64,000 nt of DNA from Gloeotrichia echinulata CP02. GTDB taxonomy: Bacteria; Cyanobacteriota; Cyanobacteriia; Cyanobacteriales; Nostocaceae. The notes beneath the pieces were generated by a model. It was not told the DNA's origin and did no database searches. It saw only the letters and a program-made list of their open reading frames with translations. Of this stretch, positions 51,035 to 60,755 are shown one piece after another. Where the stretch lies: positions 5,772,001 to 5,836,000 of the forward strand of contig CP051187.1 in assembly GCA_038087035.1 (NCBI GenBank), read 5' to 3'. A program made the position numbers and the translations under genes. Position 1 is the stretch's first letter, and the number at the start of each line of letters is the position of its first letter.

Positions 51035-51372
51035 ATTAATTCCTCAGAAAAATTAGAAAATAGGATAAATTATCGCGTCTGCTTGCTATTGAGCAACGCT
51101 ACAAGTCTTGATATGCATGATGGAATTGACCTACTTTTTTATCTTGGAGGATAAATATGAAATCAAGATGAAATTTGCGGTGTTGCTGATTAAGAATATT
51201 AATTTAGTTCACACAGAGGCGCCCAGAGTAAGAGTTTGGGACTTGCAAATAAAAAAATATACAATTGTAGGGTGCGTCAGGAGGGAGAAACTCCTGACAT
51301 AGCCAAAAATTATTCGTATTGTGGATAATTTAATTTCTGAAAGTCCCTTTGAGAGATAATTGTGAAAATGTT
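51035..51372. other. Intergenic region with one hairpin
   Basis: About 51276-51298 holds GTCAGGAG/CTCCTGAC around GGAGAAA, next to the phrase GTAGGGTGCGTCAG that is repeated near 52396. No gene is recognised. Confidence 0.45.
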
Positions 51373-51584
51373 ATGCGGGTATTACTAGTAGAGGATGAAC
51401 CAGATTTGGGTGCTGCTATTAAGCGCACTCTTACTCAACACAAGTATTTGGTGGATTGGGTAGTTGATGGGAATGAAGCATGGATGTATTTAGAAAATAG
51501 CTTTGCACAATATACAGTAGGGATTTTTGATTGGATGATTCCGGGTATTTCTGGTTTAGAATTGTGTGAAAAACTGCGCCGTAG
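51373..51584 (+). pseudogene. Response regulator receiver domain, truncated (RppA-like)
   Basis: From ATG 51373: MRVLLVEDEPDLGAAIKRTL with the acidic pair, and the phosphoacceptor Asp in GIFDWMIPGISGLELCEKLR. After about 70 residues the receiver domain stops (no conserved Thr and Lys, no DNA-binding domain) and the sequence switches to a histidine-kinase gene in another frame. The ORF itself runs to a stop at 51612. A deletion fused the two genes. Confidence 0.87.
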
Positions 51585-52421
51585 ACATCTCACGAATTGC
51601 GGACACCTTTAGCCGCAACGCAAGCAACGGTAGAATCAGCACTGATGATATCCCAAGGGGATGAAATAGAGACGCAGGAGATTTTACGAACCATACACCG
51701 TCAAAATCAGCGACTCACAACTTTGGTAGGAGATTTATTGTTACTGGCTCGCTGGGATCGACAATCTCTGCCGATGCGGTCTGAGGTATGCTGTTTGAAT
51801 GATATTGTCAACGACTTAATCGAAGAATTTGCAGCGTTGGCGATCGCCTCTGATATTACACTCACATCTGTAGAACAGGTGTCAACTCCTCTCAATGTCT
51901 TTGGTAATCAAAACCAGCTTTATCGTTTGTTGTCTAACTTAATCATTAATGCCATTCAATATACGCCCTCAGGTGGTAAAGTAGTTGTGTGCTTAGACCG
52001 CAATGACTATCATGCTGTGATTCAAGTTCAAGATACAGGTATTGGGATTCCAGCGCAGGAGATACCGCGAATCTTTGATCGCTTTTATCGAGTCAATAGC
52101 GATCGCTCTCGCAGTACAGGTGGTTCAGGATTAGGATTAGCGATCGCTCAAGCTATTGTTCAAGCACACCACGGTAGCATAAATGTGCAAAGTGAATTAA
52201 ATAAAGGTAGTATTTTTACTATTAAATTACCCCTCGATATCCCTCCCCTTAATAGTGTTCGCTCTATCTTCTCCTTGAAGAAGTTGTATGGGCGTTTACA
52301 TCAACTGACTAAACTCTTTGATAATTTTAGTCCGAGCTACTGTAAGACAAATACCCTCATCTTACACTGGGATTACCAGTTAAAATTATCAGCCCTAGGG
52401 TGCGTCAGATCTAACTATTGA
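51585..52421 (+). pseudogene. Sensor histidine kinase, C-terminal part (RppB-like)
   Basis: Starts in the HisKA box (SHELRTPLAATQATVESAL; the phospho-His codon is 51591-51593) with a stop codon just upstream in frame at 51582. The complete HATPase follows: N box NLIINAIQYTPSGG, G1 DTGIGIPAQEI, F box FDRFYRV and G2 GGSGLGLAI. All sensor, membrane and HAMP parts are missing. A TTG at 51597 could start translation but would exclude the His. The tail after LPLDIPP is longer than usual. Confidence 0.87.
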
Positions 52422-52430
52422 AATACATTT

Positions 52431-52457
52431 GTAGGGGCGCCAGGCCTGGCGCCCCTA
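52431..52457. repeat. Dispersed palindrome (GGCGCCAGG type)
   Basis: GTAGGGGCGCCAGG and its complement form a hairpin after the kinase remnant. Nothing else is recognised in 52422-52623 beyond AT-rich sequence that must hold the crtO promoter. Confidence 0.6.
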
Positions 52458-52623
52458 ACCTTTTACTGACTTGGATATTTTTTTAATTCCAAATCCCTGA
52501 CACTGGGCTTTATAGTTAAAATTATCAGATTTAGTAGACCCTAAGTTTTGATAATTGTCAAGGATGTAAATTTTTTCAAAGCTTGTCATAATTAGTAAGC
52601 TACTTGATTCCAAAATTAAACAT

Positions 52624-54318
52624 ATGGAAGAATATGATATTGTGATGATCGGTGCAGGACATAACGGACTAGTTTGTGCAGCATATTTGCTGAAAGCTGG
52701 TTATAGCGTCCTACTGCTAGAAAAGCGTTCCGTCCCCGGTGGCGCCGCGACAACTGAAGAATGCATTCCCAAAGAAGCGCCAGGATTTAAATTTAACTTG
52801 TGCGCCATTGACCACGAATTTATCCACCTTGGTCCAGTTGTCGAAGAATTAGAACTGGAAAAATACGGGTTGGAATATCTAGAGTGCGACCCAGTTGTTT
52901 TTTGTCCCCATCCTGATGGTAAGTATTTTTTAGCTCATAAGTCCCTAGAAAAAACTTGTGCGGAAATTGCCCGTTATAATGAACGGGATGCCAAAAAATA
53001 CGCCGAGTTTACAGACTATTGGCAGCGGGCATTGGGTGCAATGATTCCCATGTTTAATGCTCCACCAAAATCAATTATAGATATTTTTGGTAACTACGAT
53101 ATCAAAAAACTCAAAGATTTATTTTCAGTTATTGGTTCACCAAACAAAACGCTGGACTTTATTCGCAACATGTTGACCAGCGCTGAAGATTTAGTTAACG
53201 AGTGGTTTGATGAGGAATTTCTCAAAGCACCTTTGGCAAGACTAGCATCAGAATTGGGTGCGCCGCCATCACAAAAAACCATTGCCATTGGTGCAATTAT
53301 GATGGCAATGCGTCACAATCCTGGTATGGCCAGACCTCGCGGTGGTACTGGCGCACTTGTGCAAGCTTTGGTAAATTTAGTCAAAAGCAAAGGAGGCGTG
53401 ATTCTCACAGACCAGCATGTAGAAAAAATTCTGATTGATAATAATAAAGCCGCTGGTGTCAGGGTTGCTGGTGGTAAAGAATATCGCGCTAAATATGGGG
53501 TAATTTCTAATATTGATGCCCAACGGTTATTTTTACAAATGACTGATAAAAGCGATATCGATGCAGTCGCTCCCGATTTATGGGAGAGATTAAAACGCCG
53601 CATCGTTAACAATAATGAAACTATCCTCAAGATAGATTTGGCTTTAGATGAACCCCTACGCTTTCCATACCACGACCACAAAGATGAATATCTTATTGGC
53701 TCAATCTTAATAGCAGATTCTGTGGCTCACGTTGAACAAGCACATAGTAAATGTATCTTGGGAGAAATTCCCGATGCTGACCCATCGATGTATATTGTCA
53801 TGCCTAGCGCCCTTGACCCAACTTTAGCACCACCAGGTAAACATACATTGTGGATTGAATTTTTCGCCCCTTATCAAATTGCAGGTGCTGAAGGTACTGG
53901 TTTAAAAGGTACTGGTTGGACGGATGAATTGAAAAACAAAGTCGCAGACAGAGTAATTGATAAATTGGCAACTTATGCACCAAATGTGAAACAAGCAACC
54001 ATCGCCCGTCGCGTTGAAAGTCCAGCAGAATTAGGAGAAAGATTAGGCAGTTATAAAGGGAATTATTACCACATTGATATGAGTTTAGATCAGATGATAT
54101 TTTTCCGTCCATTACCAGAAATAGCTAACTACAAAACACCAATTGAGAATTTATTTTTAACTGGTGCGGGAACACATCCCGGCGGTTCAATTTCCGGAAT
54201 GCCAGGTCGTAATTGTGCCAGGGTATTTTTGCAAACTAAGCATCCAATTTCCCAAACTTTGAAGGATGCGAGGGATTCGATTAAATCAACTGTTGGGTCG
54301 GTGTTCGGAATTTATTAG
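52624..54318 (+). CDS. crtO: Beta-carotene ketolase CrtO-type FAD oxidoreductase
   Basis: 564 aa. The dinucleotide fold at the N-terminus (VMIGAGHNGLVCAAYLLKAG, then LLLEKRSVPGGAATTEE) and the C-terminal carotenoid-binding/FAD loop (NLFLTGAGTHPGGSISGMPG) mark the phytoene-desaturase superfamily. Length and blocks such as PRGGTGALVQALVNLV and the HIDMSLDQMIFFRP region agree with cyanobacterial CrtO, which makes echinenone from beta-carotene in the membrane. A related CrtO-like desaturase is a possible alternative. ATG at 52624. Confidence 0.83.
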   Translation: MEEYDIVMIGAGHNGLVCAAYLLKAGYSVLLLEKRSVPGGAATTEECIPKEAPGFKFNLCAIDHEFIHLGPVVEELELEKYGLEYLECDPVVFCPHPDGKYFLAHKSLEKTCAEIARYNERDAKKYAEFTDYWQRALGAMIPMFNAPPKSIIDIFGNYDIKKLKDLFSVIGSPNKTLDFIRNMLTSAEDLVNEWFDEEFLKAPLARLASELGAPPSQKTIAIGAIMMAMRHNPGMARPRGGTGALVQALVNLVKSKGGVILTDQHVEKILIDNNKAAGVRVAGGKEYRAKYGVISNIDAQRLFLQMTDKSDIDAVAPDLWERLKRRIVNNNETILKIDLALDEPLRFPYHDHKDEYLIGSILIADSVAHVEQAHSKCILGEIPDADPSMYIVMPSALDPTLAPPGKHTLWIEFFAPYQIAGAEGTGLKGTGWTDELKNKVADRVIDKLATYAPNVKQATIARRVESPAELGERLGSYKGNYYHIDMSLDQMIFFRPLPEIANYKTPIENLFLTGAGTHPGGSISGMPGRNCARVFLQTKHPISQTLKDARDSIKSTVGSVFGIY

Positions 54319-54399
54319 CCAGCTAAGTCATACTTATTACCGATGACAAACTTCACGAAAAACTGGTGAAATAAATTTAGTTTTGCCCATGCAGGAGTC

Positions 54400-55515
54400 A
54401 TGACACACCGCGTTTTAATACTTGGAGGACGGGGACGAATTGGTAGCAGTGTTACCCAGGATTTAGCCACCCACACCCAGGCACAAATCACAATCACTGG
54501 ACGTTCCCCTCTTACCCAGGGGGCTATCAGTTGGCCAACGACCGGACAAATACGGCTTTTGGTGTTAGATTTGGCGGAAATTGACAAATTGCGAGAGGCG
54601 ATCGCCAACTCTGATTTAGTCATCCATTGTGCAGGCCCTTTTCATTACCGAGACACCAATGTTCTGCAAATTTGCATTGAACAAGGCGTTAATTATGTAG
54701 ATGTCAGTGACCACCGTTCCTACACCAGCAAGGCTTTAAATTATCATCAACAAGCCGCCGCTGCTGGGGTAACGGCGATTATTAATACTGGAATTTTTCC
54801 CGGTATTTCTAATAGCATGGTACGTCAGGGAATTGAGCAATTTGACCAGCCAGAAAAGGTGCATTTAAGTTATTTAGTTGCTGGTTCTGGTGGTGCTGGC
54901 GTCACAGTCATGCGGACAACTTTTCTGGGATTGCAACATCCTTTTAAAGCTTGGATAGGCGGTAAATGGCAGTTAGTTAAACCATATTCTGATAGAGAAA
55001 CAATTGAATTTCCGCCCCCCTATGGACGCAGTGGCGTTTACTGGTTTGATATGCCAGAAACTTTTACAATGCCCAAATCTTTCCCATCAGTGAAAACAGT
55101 AATTACTAAATTTGGTTCAATTCCTGATTTTTACAATCATCTAACTTGGATGACTGCACATGTATTTCCTAAATGGTTAATTCAGCGTGATAGCATGATT
55201 GAATTTTTATCTCATGTCAGTCATTTTATGACCGGCTTCACCAACCCTTTTACGGGGATTGGTGTAGCAGTCCGCGCCGAAGTTACAGGACAAAAAAATG
55301 GGAAAACAGCCATTTATTGTGCAAATTTAGAATATCAAAACACAGCATTAGCTGCAGGTTGCGGTGCAGGTAGTATTGCTCAATTCTTGCTAGAAGGTAA
55401 ACTCAAAAAACCAGGAGTATGGACTGTAGAAGAGGCTCTGACCACAGATTTATTTGTGCAAGCTATGCAAAGTCGAGAAATGAAAATTACAGCCAGTTAC
55501 AATTACGACCCTTGA
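54400..55515 (+). CDS. Saccharopine dehydrogenase-like NADP-binding protein
   Basis: 371 aa. The N-terminal Rossmann fold (VLILGGRGRIGSSVTQDLA) and VIHCAGPFHYRDTNVLQICI, VNYVDVSDHRSYT are typical of the saccharopine-dehydrogenase-like group. The C-terminal part includes HPFKAWIGGKWQLVKPYSDR. It is on the same strand 80 bases after crtO and may be cotranscribed with it. True lysine-pathway activity is unlikely; in cyanobacteria these proteins lack an assigned substrate. Confidence 0.82.
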   Translation: MTHRVLILGGRGRIGSSVTQDLATHTQAQITITGRSPLTQGAISWPTTGQIRLLVLDLAEIDKLREAIANSDLVIHCAGPFHYRDTNVLQICIEQGVNYVDVSDHRSYTSKALNYHQQAAAAGVTAIINTGIFPGISNSMVRQGIEQFDQPEKVHLSYLVAGSGGAGVTVMRTTFLGLQHPFKAWIGGKWQLVKPYSDRETIEFPPPYGRSGVYWFDMPETFTMPKSFPSVKTVITKFGSIPDFYNHLTWMTAHVFPKWLIQRDSMIEFLSHVSHFMTGFTNPFTGIGVAVRAEVTGQKNGKTAIYCANLEYQNTALAAGCGAGSIAQFLLEGKLKKPGVWTVEEALTTDLFVQAMQSREMKITASYNYDP

Positions 55516-55659
55516 TTTATAATCGCCAGGGAACTTTTATTTTTTCACCAAAAGCGTGCAGGATATAGACTTTTTGAACTAAAAAAATATCCTGAAAATT
55601 AAAAACCTGGGAAGACAAGCACAATTCTTCCCAGGTTTAAATATAAACATCAAGTATTT

Positions 55660-55831
55660 TTGACATACTTCCTCTTCCTAAAGGAGCGAGGATTCCTTGA
55701 CACTTCGCTGGGTTGCGCCACAAGTGGTCTTACCATCCCTCCATGTCCGTTTAAAGTCTCCCAATGCCCTATGGCGACTATACCTGAATTTTATGATAAA
55801 GCCGTCCTAGAAGGACGGGGCTTGAATCCCA
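55660..55831 (+). mobile_element. Non-autonomous element with IsrB-type ends
   Basis: TTGAC (55660-55664) followed by a hairpin CTTCCTC/GAGCGAGG-like, and at the right the perfect hairpin CCGTCCTAGAAGGACGG (55802-55818), ending ATCCCA. About 172 bases, no ORF. It sits 30 bases after the hli stop on the other strand. Confidence 0.65.
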
Positions 55832-55861
55832 TTTTTTTTGTCAATTTAAACTGGCACAAAC

Positions 55862-56047
55862 CTACAGAATACCCCAGAAGTGTAAAACTCCCTTACCGGA
55901 GGACAGTTCGATTAAAATTGCAGCCAAAAACCCAATCTGAGCCAAACGACCATTCCACACTTCCGCTTCGGGAGTGAAACCCCAAGCCCAAGCATTACGG
56001 TCTTCCGTTACAGGTGCATTGACTTTTTTTGTTGTTGTATCTGACAT
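55862..56047 (-). CDS. hli: High-light-inducible protein (one-helix Chl-binding)
   Basis: 61 aa from ATG 56047. The C-terminal half has the Chl a/b-binding helix motif EVWNGRLAQIGFLAAILIEL, with conserved Glu, Asn and Arg for pigment binding. Hlips sit in thylakoid membranes with photosystem II assembly factors and quench excess energy under stress. Length is normal. Five residues upstream (MRLLI) are excluded as unlikely. Confidence 0.93.
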   Translation of the reverse strand: MSDTTTKKVNAPVTEDRNAWAWGFTPEAEVWNGRLAQIGFLAAILIELSSGKGVLHFWGIL

Positions 56048-56521
56048 GATTAGTAATCTCAACTACGATTATTAAGGTTTGTAACCTTATGCTAACAAGT
56101 GTAACGTATTTTTTACAAAAATTCCATATTGTGGTAATTTTCCGGTGACTTTAAATTCAGTAGATCGGCAAAGTGCTTTAAAACCCTTGCTAGGTCTGAC
56201 CTGGTTCATCACATTTCCCCGATTGTCAGAATCACGGATTGATACGGATTAGTAGATTACACGGATGATGAAGATGAAGCAGATGTGTTATTCTTGAGAT
56301 TATTTGCTCAAACAATTTCGCCCCATCGCCACCCGACATGAAAAACCTGCAATTATGTGGCTATAACGATGGCGTAAAGTTTTTCAACATAAACACACGT
56401 CACTAGTTATAATTTCCTATATGTTGAAAAAACTCTTAAGATTAGCGTAACAATTACAATAGAGTAGAAATTACGCTTCTCTGAAACCGACCAGCTAAAA
56501 ACCACATTAGGAGGACTATCT
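56048..56521. promoter_or_regulatory. Divergent promoter region of hli and fba
   Basis: 474 AT-rich bases between divergent genes. The fba ribosome site AGGAGG lies at 56510-56515. No repeat or clear operator is seen. Confidence 0.5.
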
Positions 56522-57601
56522 ATGGCGCTTGTACCATTGCGGCTGTTGTTGGATCACGCGGCTGAAAACGGTTATGGCATCCCAGCTTTCAACGTTAACA
56601 ACTTGGAGCAGATTCAGGCAATCCTGAAGGCCGCTGTAGAAACAGATAGCCCTGTAATTTTGCAAGCTTCTCGTGGCGCTCGTGCTTATGCAGGAGAAAA
56701 CTTCCTGCGCCACCTGATTTTAGCAGCAGTAGAAACCTATCCTCAGATTCCCATTGTCATGCACCAAGATCATGGCAATGCTCCTTCTACTTGCTACTCA
56801 GCAATTAAGAACAACTTCACCAGCGTCATGATGGATGGTTCGCTGGAAGCTGATGCTAAGACCCCCGCAAGCTACGAGTATAACGTCAATGTTACCCGCG
56901 AAGTGGTAAATGTAGCTCATTCCTTGGGTGTCAGCGTTGAAGGTGAACTCGGTTGTTTGGGTTCTCTAGAAACTGGTGCTGGTGAAGCTGAAGATGGACA
57001 TGGTTTTGAGGGTACACTCGACCACTCCCAATTGCTGACCGACCCCGACCAAGCTGTTGACTTCGTAGAACAAACTCAAGTAGATGCTTTGGCTGTTGCT
57101 ATTGGTACAAGCCACGGTGCTTACAAGTTTACCCGCAAGCCGACTGGCGAAATTTTGGCAATCAGCCGGATTCAAGAAATTCACCGCCGTTTACCCAACA
57201 CCCACTTGGTAATGCATGGTTCTTCTTCTGTGCCAGAAGATTTACTGGCACTGATTAACCAGTATGGTGGTGCAATTCCTGAAACCTACGGCGTACCTGT
57301 AGAAGAAATCCAAAAAGGAATCGAAAGCGGTGTGCGTAAGGTAAACATTGACACCGACAACCGTTTGGCGATTACTGCTGCGGTACGTGAAGCTTTGGCA
57401 AAAAATCCCAAGGAATTTGACCCTCGTCACTTCCTCAAGCCTTCTATTACATATATGCAGAAGGTTTGCTCTGAACGCTATAAGCAATTTGGTACCGCTG
57501 GTAACGCTAGCAAGATTAAGCAAATTTCTTTAGAAGATTTTGCTGCTAAATACGCTAAGGGCGAACTTAACGTTGTTACCAAGGCCGCTGCTAAGGTTTA
57601 A
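56522..57601 (+). CDS. fba: Class II fructose-bisphosphate aldolase
   Basis: Cleaves or forms fructose-1,6-bisphosphate and sedoheptulose-1,7-bisphosphate in the Calvin cycle and glycolysis; cytoplasmic Zn enzyme. Visible: GIPAFNVNNLEQIQAIL, zinc His in VMHQDHGNAPS and GTSHGAYKF, LVMHGSSSVPEDLLALI, and NIDTDNRLA. 359 aa is normal for the Calvin-cycle subtype. Start ATG with AGGAGG 6 bases upstream. A terminator follows. Confidence 0.97.
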   Translation: MALVPLRLLLDHAAENGYGIPAFNVNNLEQIQAILKAAVETDSPVILQASRGARAYAGENFLRHLILAAVETYPQIPIVMHQDHGNAPSTCYSAIKNNFTSVMMDGSLEADAKTPASYEYNVNVTREVVNVAHSLGVSVEGELGCLGSLETGAGEAEDGHGFEGTLDHSQLLTDPDQAVDFVEQTQVDALAVAIGTSHGAYKFTRKPTGEILAISRIQEIHRRLPNTHLVMHGSSSVPEDLLALINQYGGAIPETYGVPVEEIQKGIESGVRKVNIDTDNRLAITAAVREALAKNPKEFDPRHFLKPSITYMQKVCSERYKQFGTAGNASKIKQISLEDFAAKYAKGELNVVTKAAAKV

Positions 57602-57675
57602 TTTTGCCACAAAATCAGTAGGAACATAGCACTGCTATGCTCCGATCAGACTGCAAATTTTCATGATATGATCTC

Positions 57676-57703
57676 AACCGGGTGACAAGTTCCCCGGTTT
57701 TTT
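57676..57703 (+). terminator. Intrinsic terminator of fba
   Basis: AACCGGG/CCCGGTT stem with a 10-base loop, followed by a six-T run, 75 bases after the fba stop. This is the clearest intrinsic terminator in the window. Confidence 0.8.
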
Positions 57704-57862
57704 GTCTTATTGATTGAGAAACTTGCAAAAAATATAGCAGGGGACTGGGGACACAACGACCGCTCAGTGCATCGCTGGGTTACAAGTCTGATTGTGTCTA
57801 GGTTTTATCATCAGTTAATGTCCTAAGCACTTTGGCGGTTGCTATAAATTATCCCAACCAAA

Positions 57863-58930
57863 TTATTTGTACGATTGATGGCGCCTATTTTCTCGGGAGG
57901 GTAATTTGGGGCCTCCCCAAGCTTGGGCGATCGCCTCTTTTAATTTTGATTGACCAAAGCGCGAAACTGCCAATAAATTTTCTGATGCGCCGGCAAATCT
58001 CTCATCAAGATCGTTCATAGTTAATGCTAACTGATAGCCTGCTCCAGATACCAAATTAGCTACGCGAGGGTCATATTTGCCTACAGGATAAGTAAAGTAG
58101 CGGATATTCAGACCCAATTGTGTCTCTAGAATATTCTTGGACTCGACAATTTCCTTTTGCAGTTGCTCATCTGGTAGTTTTGTTAAATCATTTGGATGGG
58201 TGACGCTATGAGAAGCGATGGTGACTAAGGGGTTAGCAGCCATTTCCCTGAGTTGTTCCCAGTTTACATGGGTTCTACCAACATTATTGCCTACTCCCTT
58301 GATATAAATCGAAAATACAGCCGGATATCCGTATTTTTTCAGCAGTGGATAAACATATTCATAGTGTCCCCCATAACCATCATCAAAGGTTAACAGAATT
58401 GGTTTTTCTGGTAGTGGGATTCCTGTTTGCAAATGGGTCATCAGCAAATCAAGACTGATGGGGGTAACACCTTGGGCTTTTATTAGCTCAAAATGCTCTT
58501 CTAATTCACTAGGAGTAACATCAAAAAATACTTCTTTCGTTGGCAAAATATCATGGTACATCATAATCGGTACTCTTGCCAGCTTTGCCTGTTCATTAAT
58601 GCTTGGCCAAGGACTTCGCTGGAAAAAAGCCAGAACATAGGGAGAGAATGTTTCAATGAGTGGCTCTAAGTAAGGATTCGGCTGTTTTGACAAAGTTGAT
58701 ATCATCGCCAAAGTACTTACAAAACTAGCAACTCTATCATTTATTACGAGATAATCACTATAGGCATCTTCCTTTAGCGACCAGCTTTTGAGCGTCGTCA
58801 GATTAACATTTGAAGATTCGGCAATTGCAACTCTGGGTAAGAATCCGGTAACAGCACAAACTACCCAGAGAAAAGCAGAAAAAATATGGCGTTTCTGATG
58901 TAAATAAGGTACGAATTTATCTGTGTTCAT
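57863..58930 (-). CDS. Polysaccharide deacetylase (NodB-type), exported
   Basis: 355 aa. Signal-like helix near the N-terminus (HIFSAFLWVVCAVTGFLP), then the NodB domain: RVPIMMYHDI, metal Asp pair in LLTFDDGYGGH, His motif IASHSVTHPND and the RYFTYPVGKYD loop. Members remove acetyl groups from cell-wall or exopolysaccharide amino sugars outside the cytoplasm. The neighbour at 59141 has a similar export signal, same strand, gap of about 210 bases; they may work on the same envelope polymer. Confidence 0.9.
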   Translation of the reverse strand: MNTDKFVPYLHQKRHIFSAFLWVVCAVTGFLPRVAIAESSNVNLTTLKSWSLKEDAYSDYLVINDRVASFVSTLAMISTLSKQPNPYLEPLIETFSPYVLAFFQRSPWPSINEQAKLARVPIMMYHDILPTKEVFFDVTPSELEEHFELIKAQGVTPISLDLLMTHLQTGIPLPEKPILLTFDDGYGGHYEYVYPLLKKYGYPAVFSIYIKGVGNNVGRTHVNWEQLREMAANPLVTIASHSVTHPNDLTKLPDEQLQKEIVESKNILETQLGLNIRYFTYPVGKYDPRVANLVSGAGYQLALTMNDLDERFAGASENLLAVSRFGQSKLKEAIAQAWGGPKLPSRENRRHQSYK

Positions 58931-59140
58931 CTGTGTTTATCTGTGGTTTATCGGTTTTTTCATGCCTTCCACTCTGTTGCCAATTCCTAGATGCTAATGA
59001 AGAATCGTTGTAGTAAACCACAAAAATTTTGCTCTTTTGTGTAGGGTAGGCATTGCCCACAAAACCCCGGATGTCCTTGGCATTGCCTAGCCTACAAATA
59101 TTACCTACTTTTCAAAATTAATGTGGTAGACTAGAAATAG

Positions 59141-60316
59141 TTAGGATTTGCCGTTTTTGGTTTTAGGGGTTTCCAATAAGCAAGAGAAATTAGTCATAGA
59201 TGATGGCGGTATCAGAGCTACAGCATGGGGTACGGGACGAGGAACATAACCTACTAAAGATTCACCTTTGTAAGCCAGAGAAGTACTCGCACCAGAATCA
59301 AGCATCACCGCGTCACGCAGTCCGGCTTTGACTAAGATCTCACCCAAACTTACCGAGTCAACTGGTTGTGTAGATACACCGATTGTTGGTTGTCCAAGTT
59401 GGTTAATCCCCCAAAAAGCTCGATGACGCGCTACATCAGCACCATAAAGACCATTAAAGCTTTCTTTAGAAGCTGGTTGACGGTTTTTGACTAACCATGC
59501 TCCAGCCACAAAAGCATCGGTAAGATTAGGCATTTCGGCTTGTATTCCCTCTAAGGTGTTGTGCTGGGCAGGGTTAAATGGTATATAACGTACTGCTTGG
59601 GGACTAATCACCACCAGAGGCCGTCCAGTTAATTTCTGGTTTTCACTATTGTTACCAGGAATAAATTGGTTATTAACCTGGCTCAACACTGGGCCAATGA
59701 TGACATTAGAAGTTAAGTATTTCAAAGAGAAAAAGGTGCCGTCTACAGCCGCTATAGCATTAGTGCCACTTTTGGCTAACAATTCTGGCAGCTGATAACG
59801 ACTATCAGCATGAATGGTGATTGGTTTACCACCTTTAATTAGGATTAGCGGAATTTGATCGATAGTCGTTTCAGTCAATTGTACAGGATTTGTAAAATTA
59901 AAACCTGAGTTCAACACAGGTAAGACAATTTCTTGCCAGATTTGGACCATTGCCAAATCTAATTTCGATTCACCAAAGCCATTACGATCTAAGTGAGTTA
60001 ACATATCAGCACCAAAGGTGTCAATTAGTGCTGTAACCCTTGTTTGTGGTTCGCTAATCCAAGTAGATATTTCCACAGAAGCGCTTGCTACAAGAGCAAC
60101 CTGCTGATGTGGCTCTAAACTTTCACTGCAAATTTGTTCCTTAGTCTCGCTGACGGTGGGAGATTCCGCAACAGCAATCTTGGAAGATAAATGTAATGAA
60201 CTATATGAACTCAAAAATAGCCACAAAAAATGAGCGATAATTATTCGACATTTGCCTAGAGGGCTACAAATCTGATGTTTGTAGTCTGGATTACTATTAG
60301 TAGAATTTAACGACAT
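59141..60316 (-). CDS. Phosphodiester glycosidase family protein (NAGPA domain), exported
   Basis: 391 aa. An N-terminal hydrophobic segment (IIIAHFLWLFLSSYSSLHLS) precedes the NAGPA-type domain: NAIAAVDGTFFSLKYLTSNV, ALIPP at the end, RHRAFWGINQLGQPTIGVS and VMLDSGASTSLAYKG. Such domains cleave phosphodiester-linked sugars; the substrate in cyanobacteria is not known. It is just upstream of the deacetylase gene. Start ATG at 60316. Confidence 0.83.
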   Translation of the reverse strand: MSLNSTNSNPDYKHQICSPLGKCRIIIAHFLWLFLSSYSSLHLSSKIAVAESPTVSETKEQICSESLEPHQQVALVASASVEISTWISEPQTRVTALIDTFGADMLTHLDRNGFGESKLDLAMVQIWQEIVLPVLNSGFNFTNPVQLTETTIDQIPLILIKGGKPITIHADSRYQLPELLAKSGTNAIAAVDGTFFSLKYLTSNVIIGPVLSQVNNQFIPGNNSENQKLTGRPLVVISPQAVRYIPFNPAQHNTLEGIQAEMPNLTDAFVAGAWLVKNRQPASKESFNGLYGADVARHRAFWGINQLGQPTIGVSTQPVDSVSLGEILVKAGLRDAVMLDSGASTSLAYKGESLVGYVPRPVPHAVALIPPSSMTNFSCLLETPKTKNGKS

Positions 60317-60443
60317 ACTTCCTTGTTCATAACAATTCAGATTTATAACCGAAATCTTACTTCAAGAAAAAGACAATGCTTATACTTTAACTTTTATTAA
60401 TTAAGGAAAAGCGAACAATGTTTTAAGCCTTGTTCAAGTTTGA

Positions 60444-60682
60444 GACAGGGACTGGGGACACTTCGACAAGCTCAGTGCATCGCTGGGGACTGGGGACACT
60501 TCGACAAGCTCAGTGCATCGCTGGGGACTGGGAATTGGGAATTGGGGACACTTCGACAAGCTCAGTGCATCGCTGGGGACTGGGGACTGGGGAGTAATGA
60601 CAAATGACCAATGACCAATGACAAATGACAAATGACAAATGACAAATGACAAATGACAAATGACAAATGACAAATGACAAAA
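60444..60682. repeat. Composite repeat block
   Basis: Three copies of a unit with CACTTCGACAAGCTCAGTGC and ATCGCTGGGGACTGGGGA are followed by about twelve TGACAAA/TGACCAA heptamers. The first unit is the same dispersed sequence as at 33127-33220 and 62166-62195. Confidence 0.88.
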
Positions 60683-60755
60683 GTTCAATAGCAGGGGGAG
60701 ATGAGGGAGAATATTTCATCCCCTTCATCCCCCCGCTGTGCCCATCCTTTTTAGG

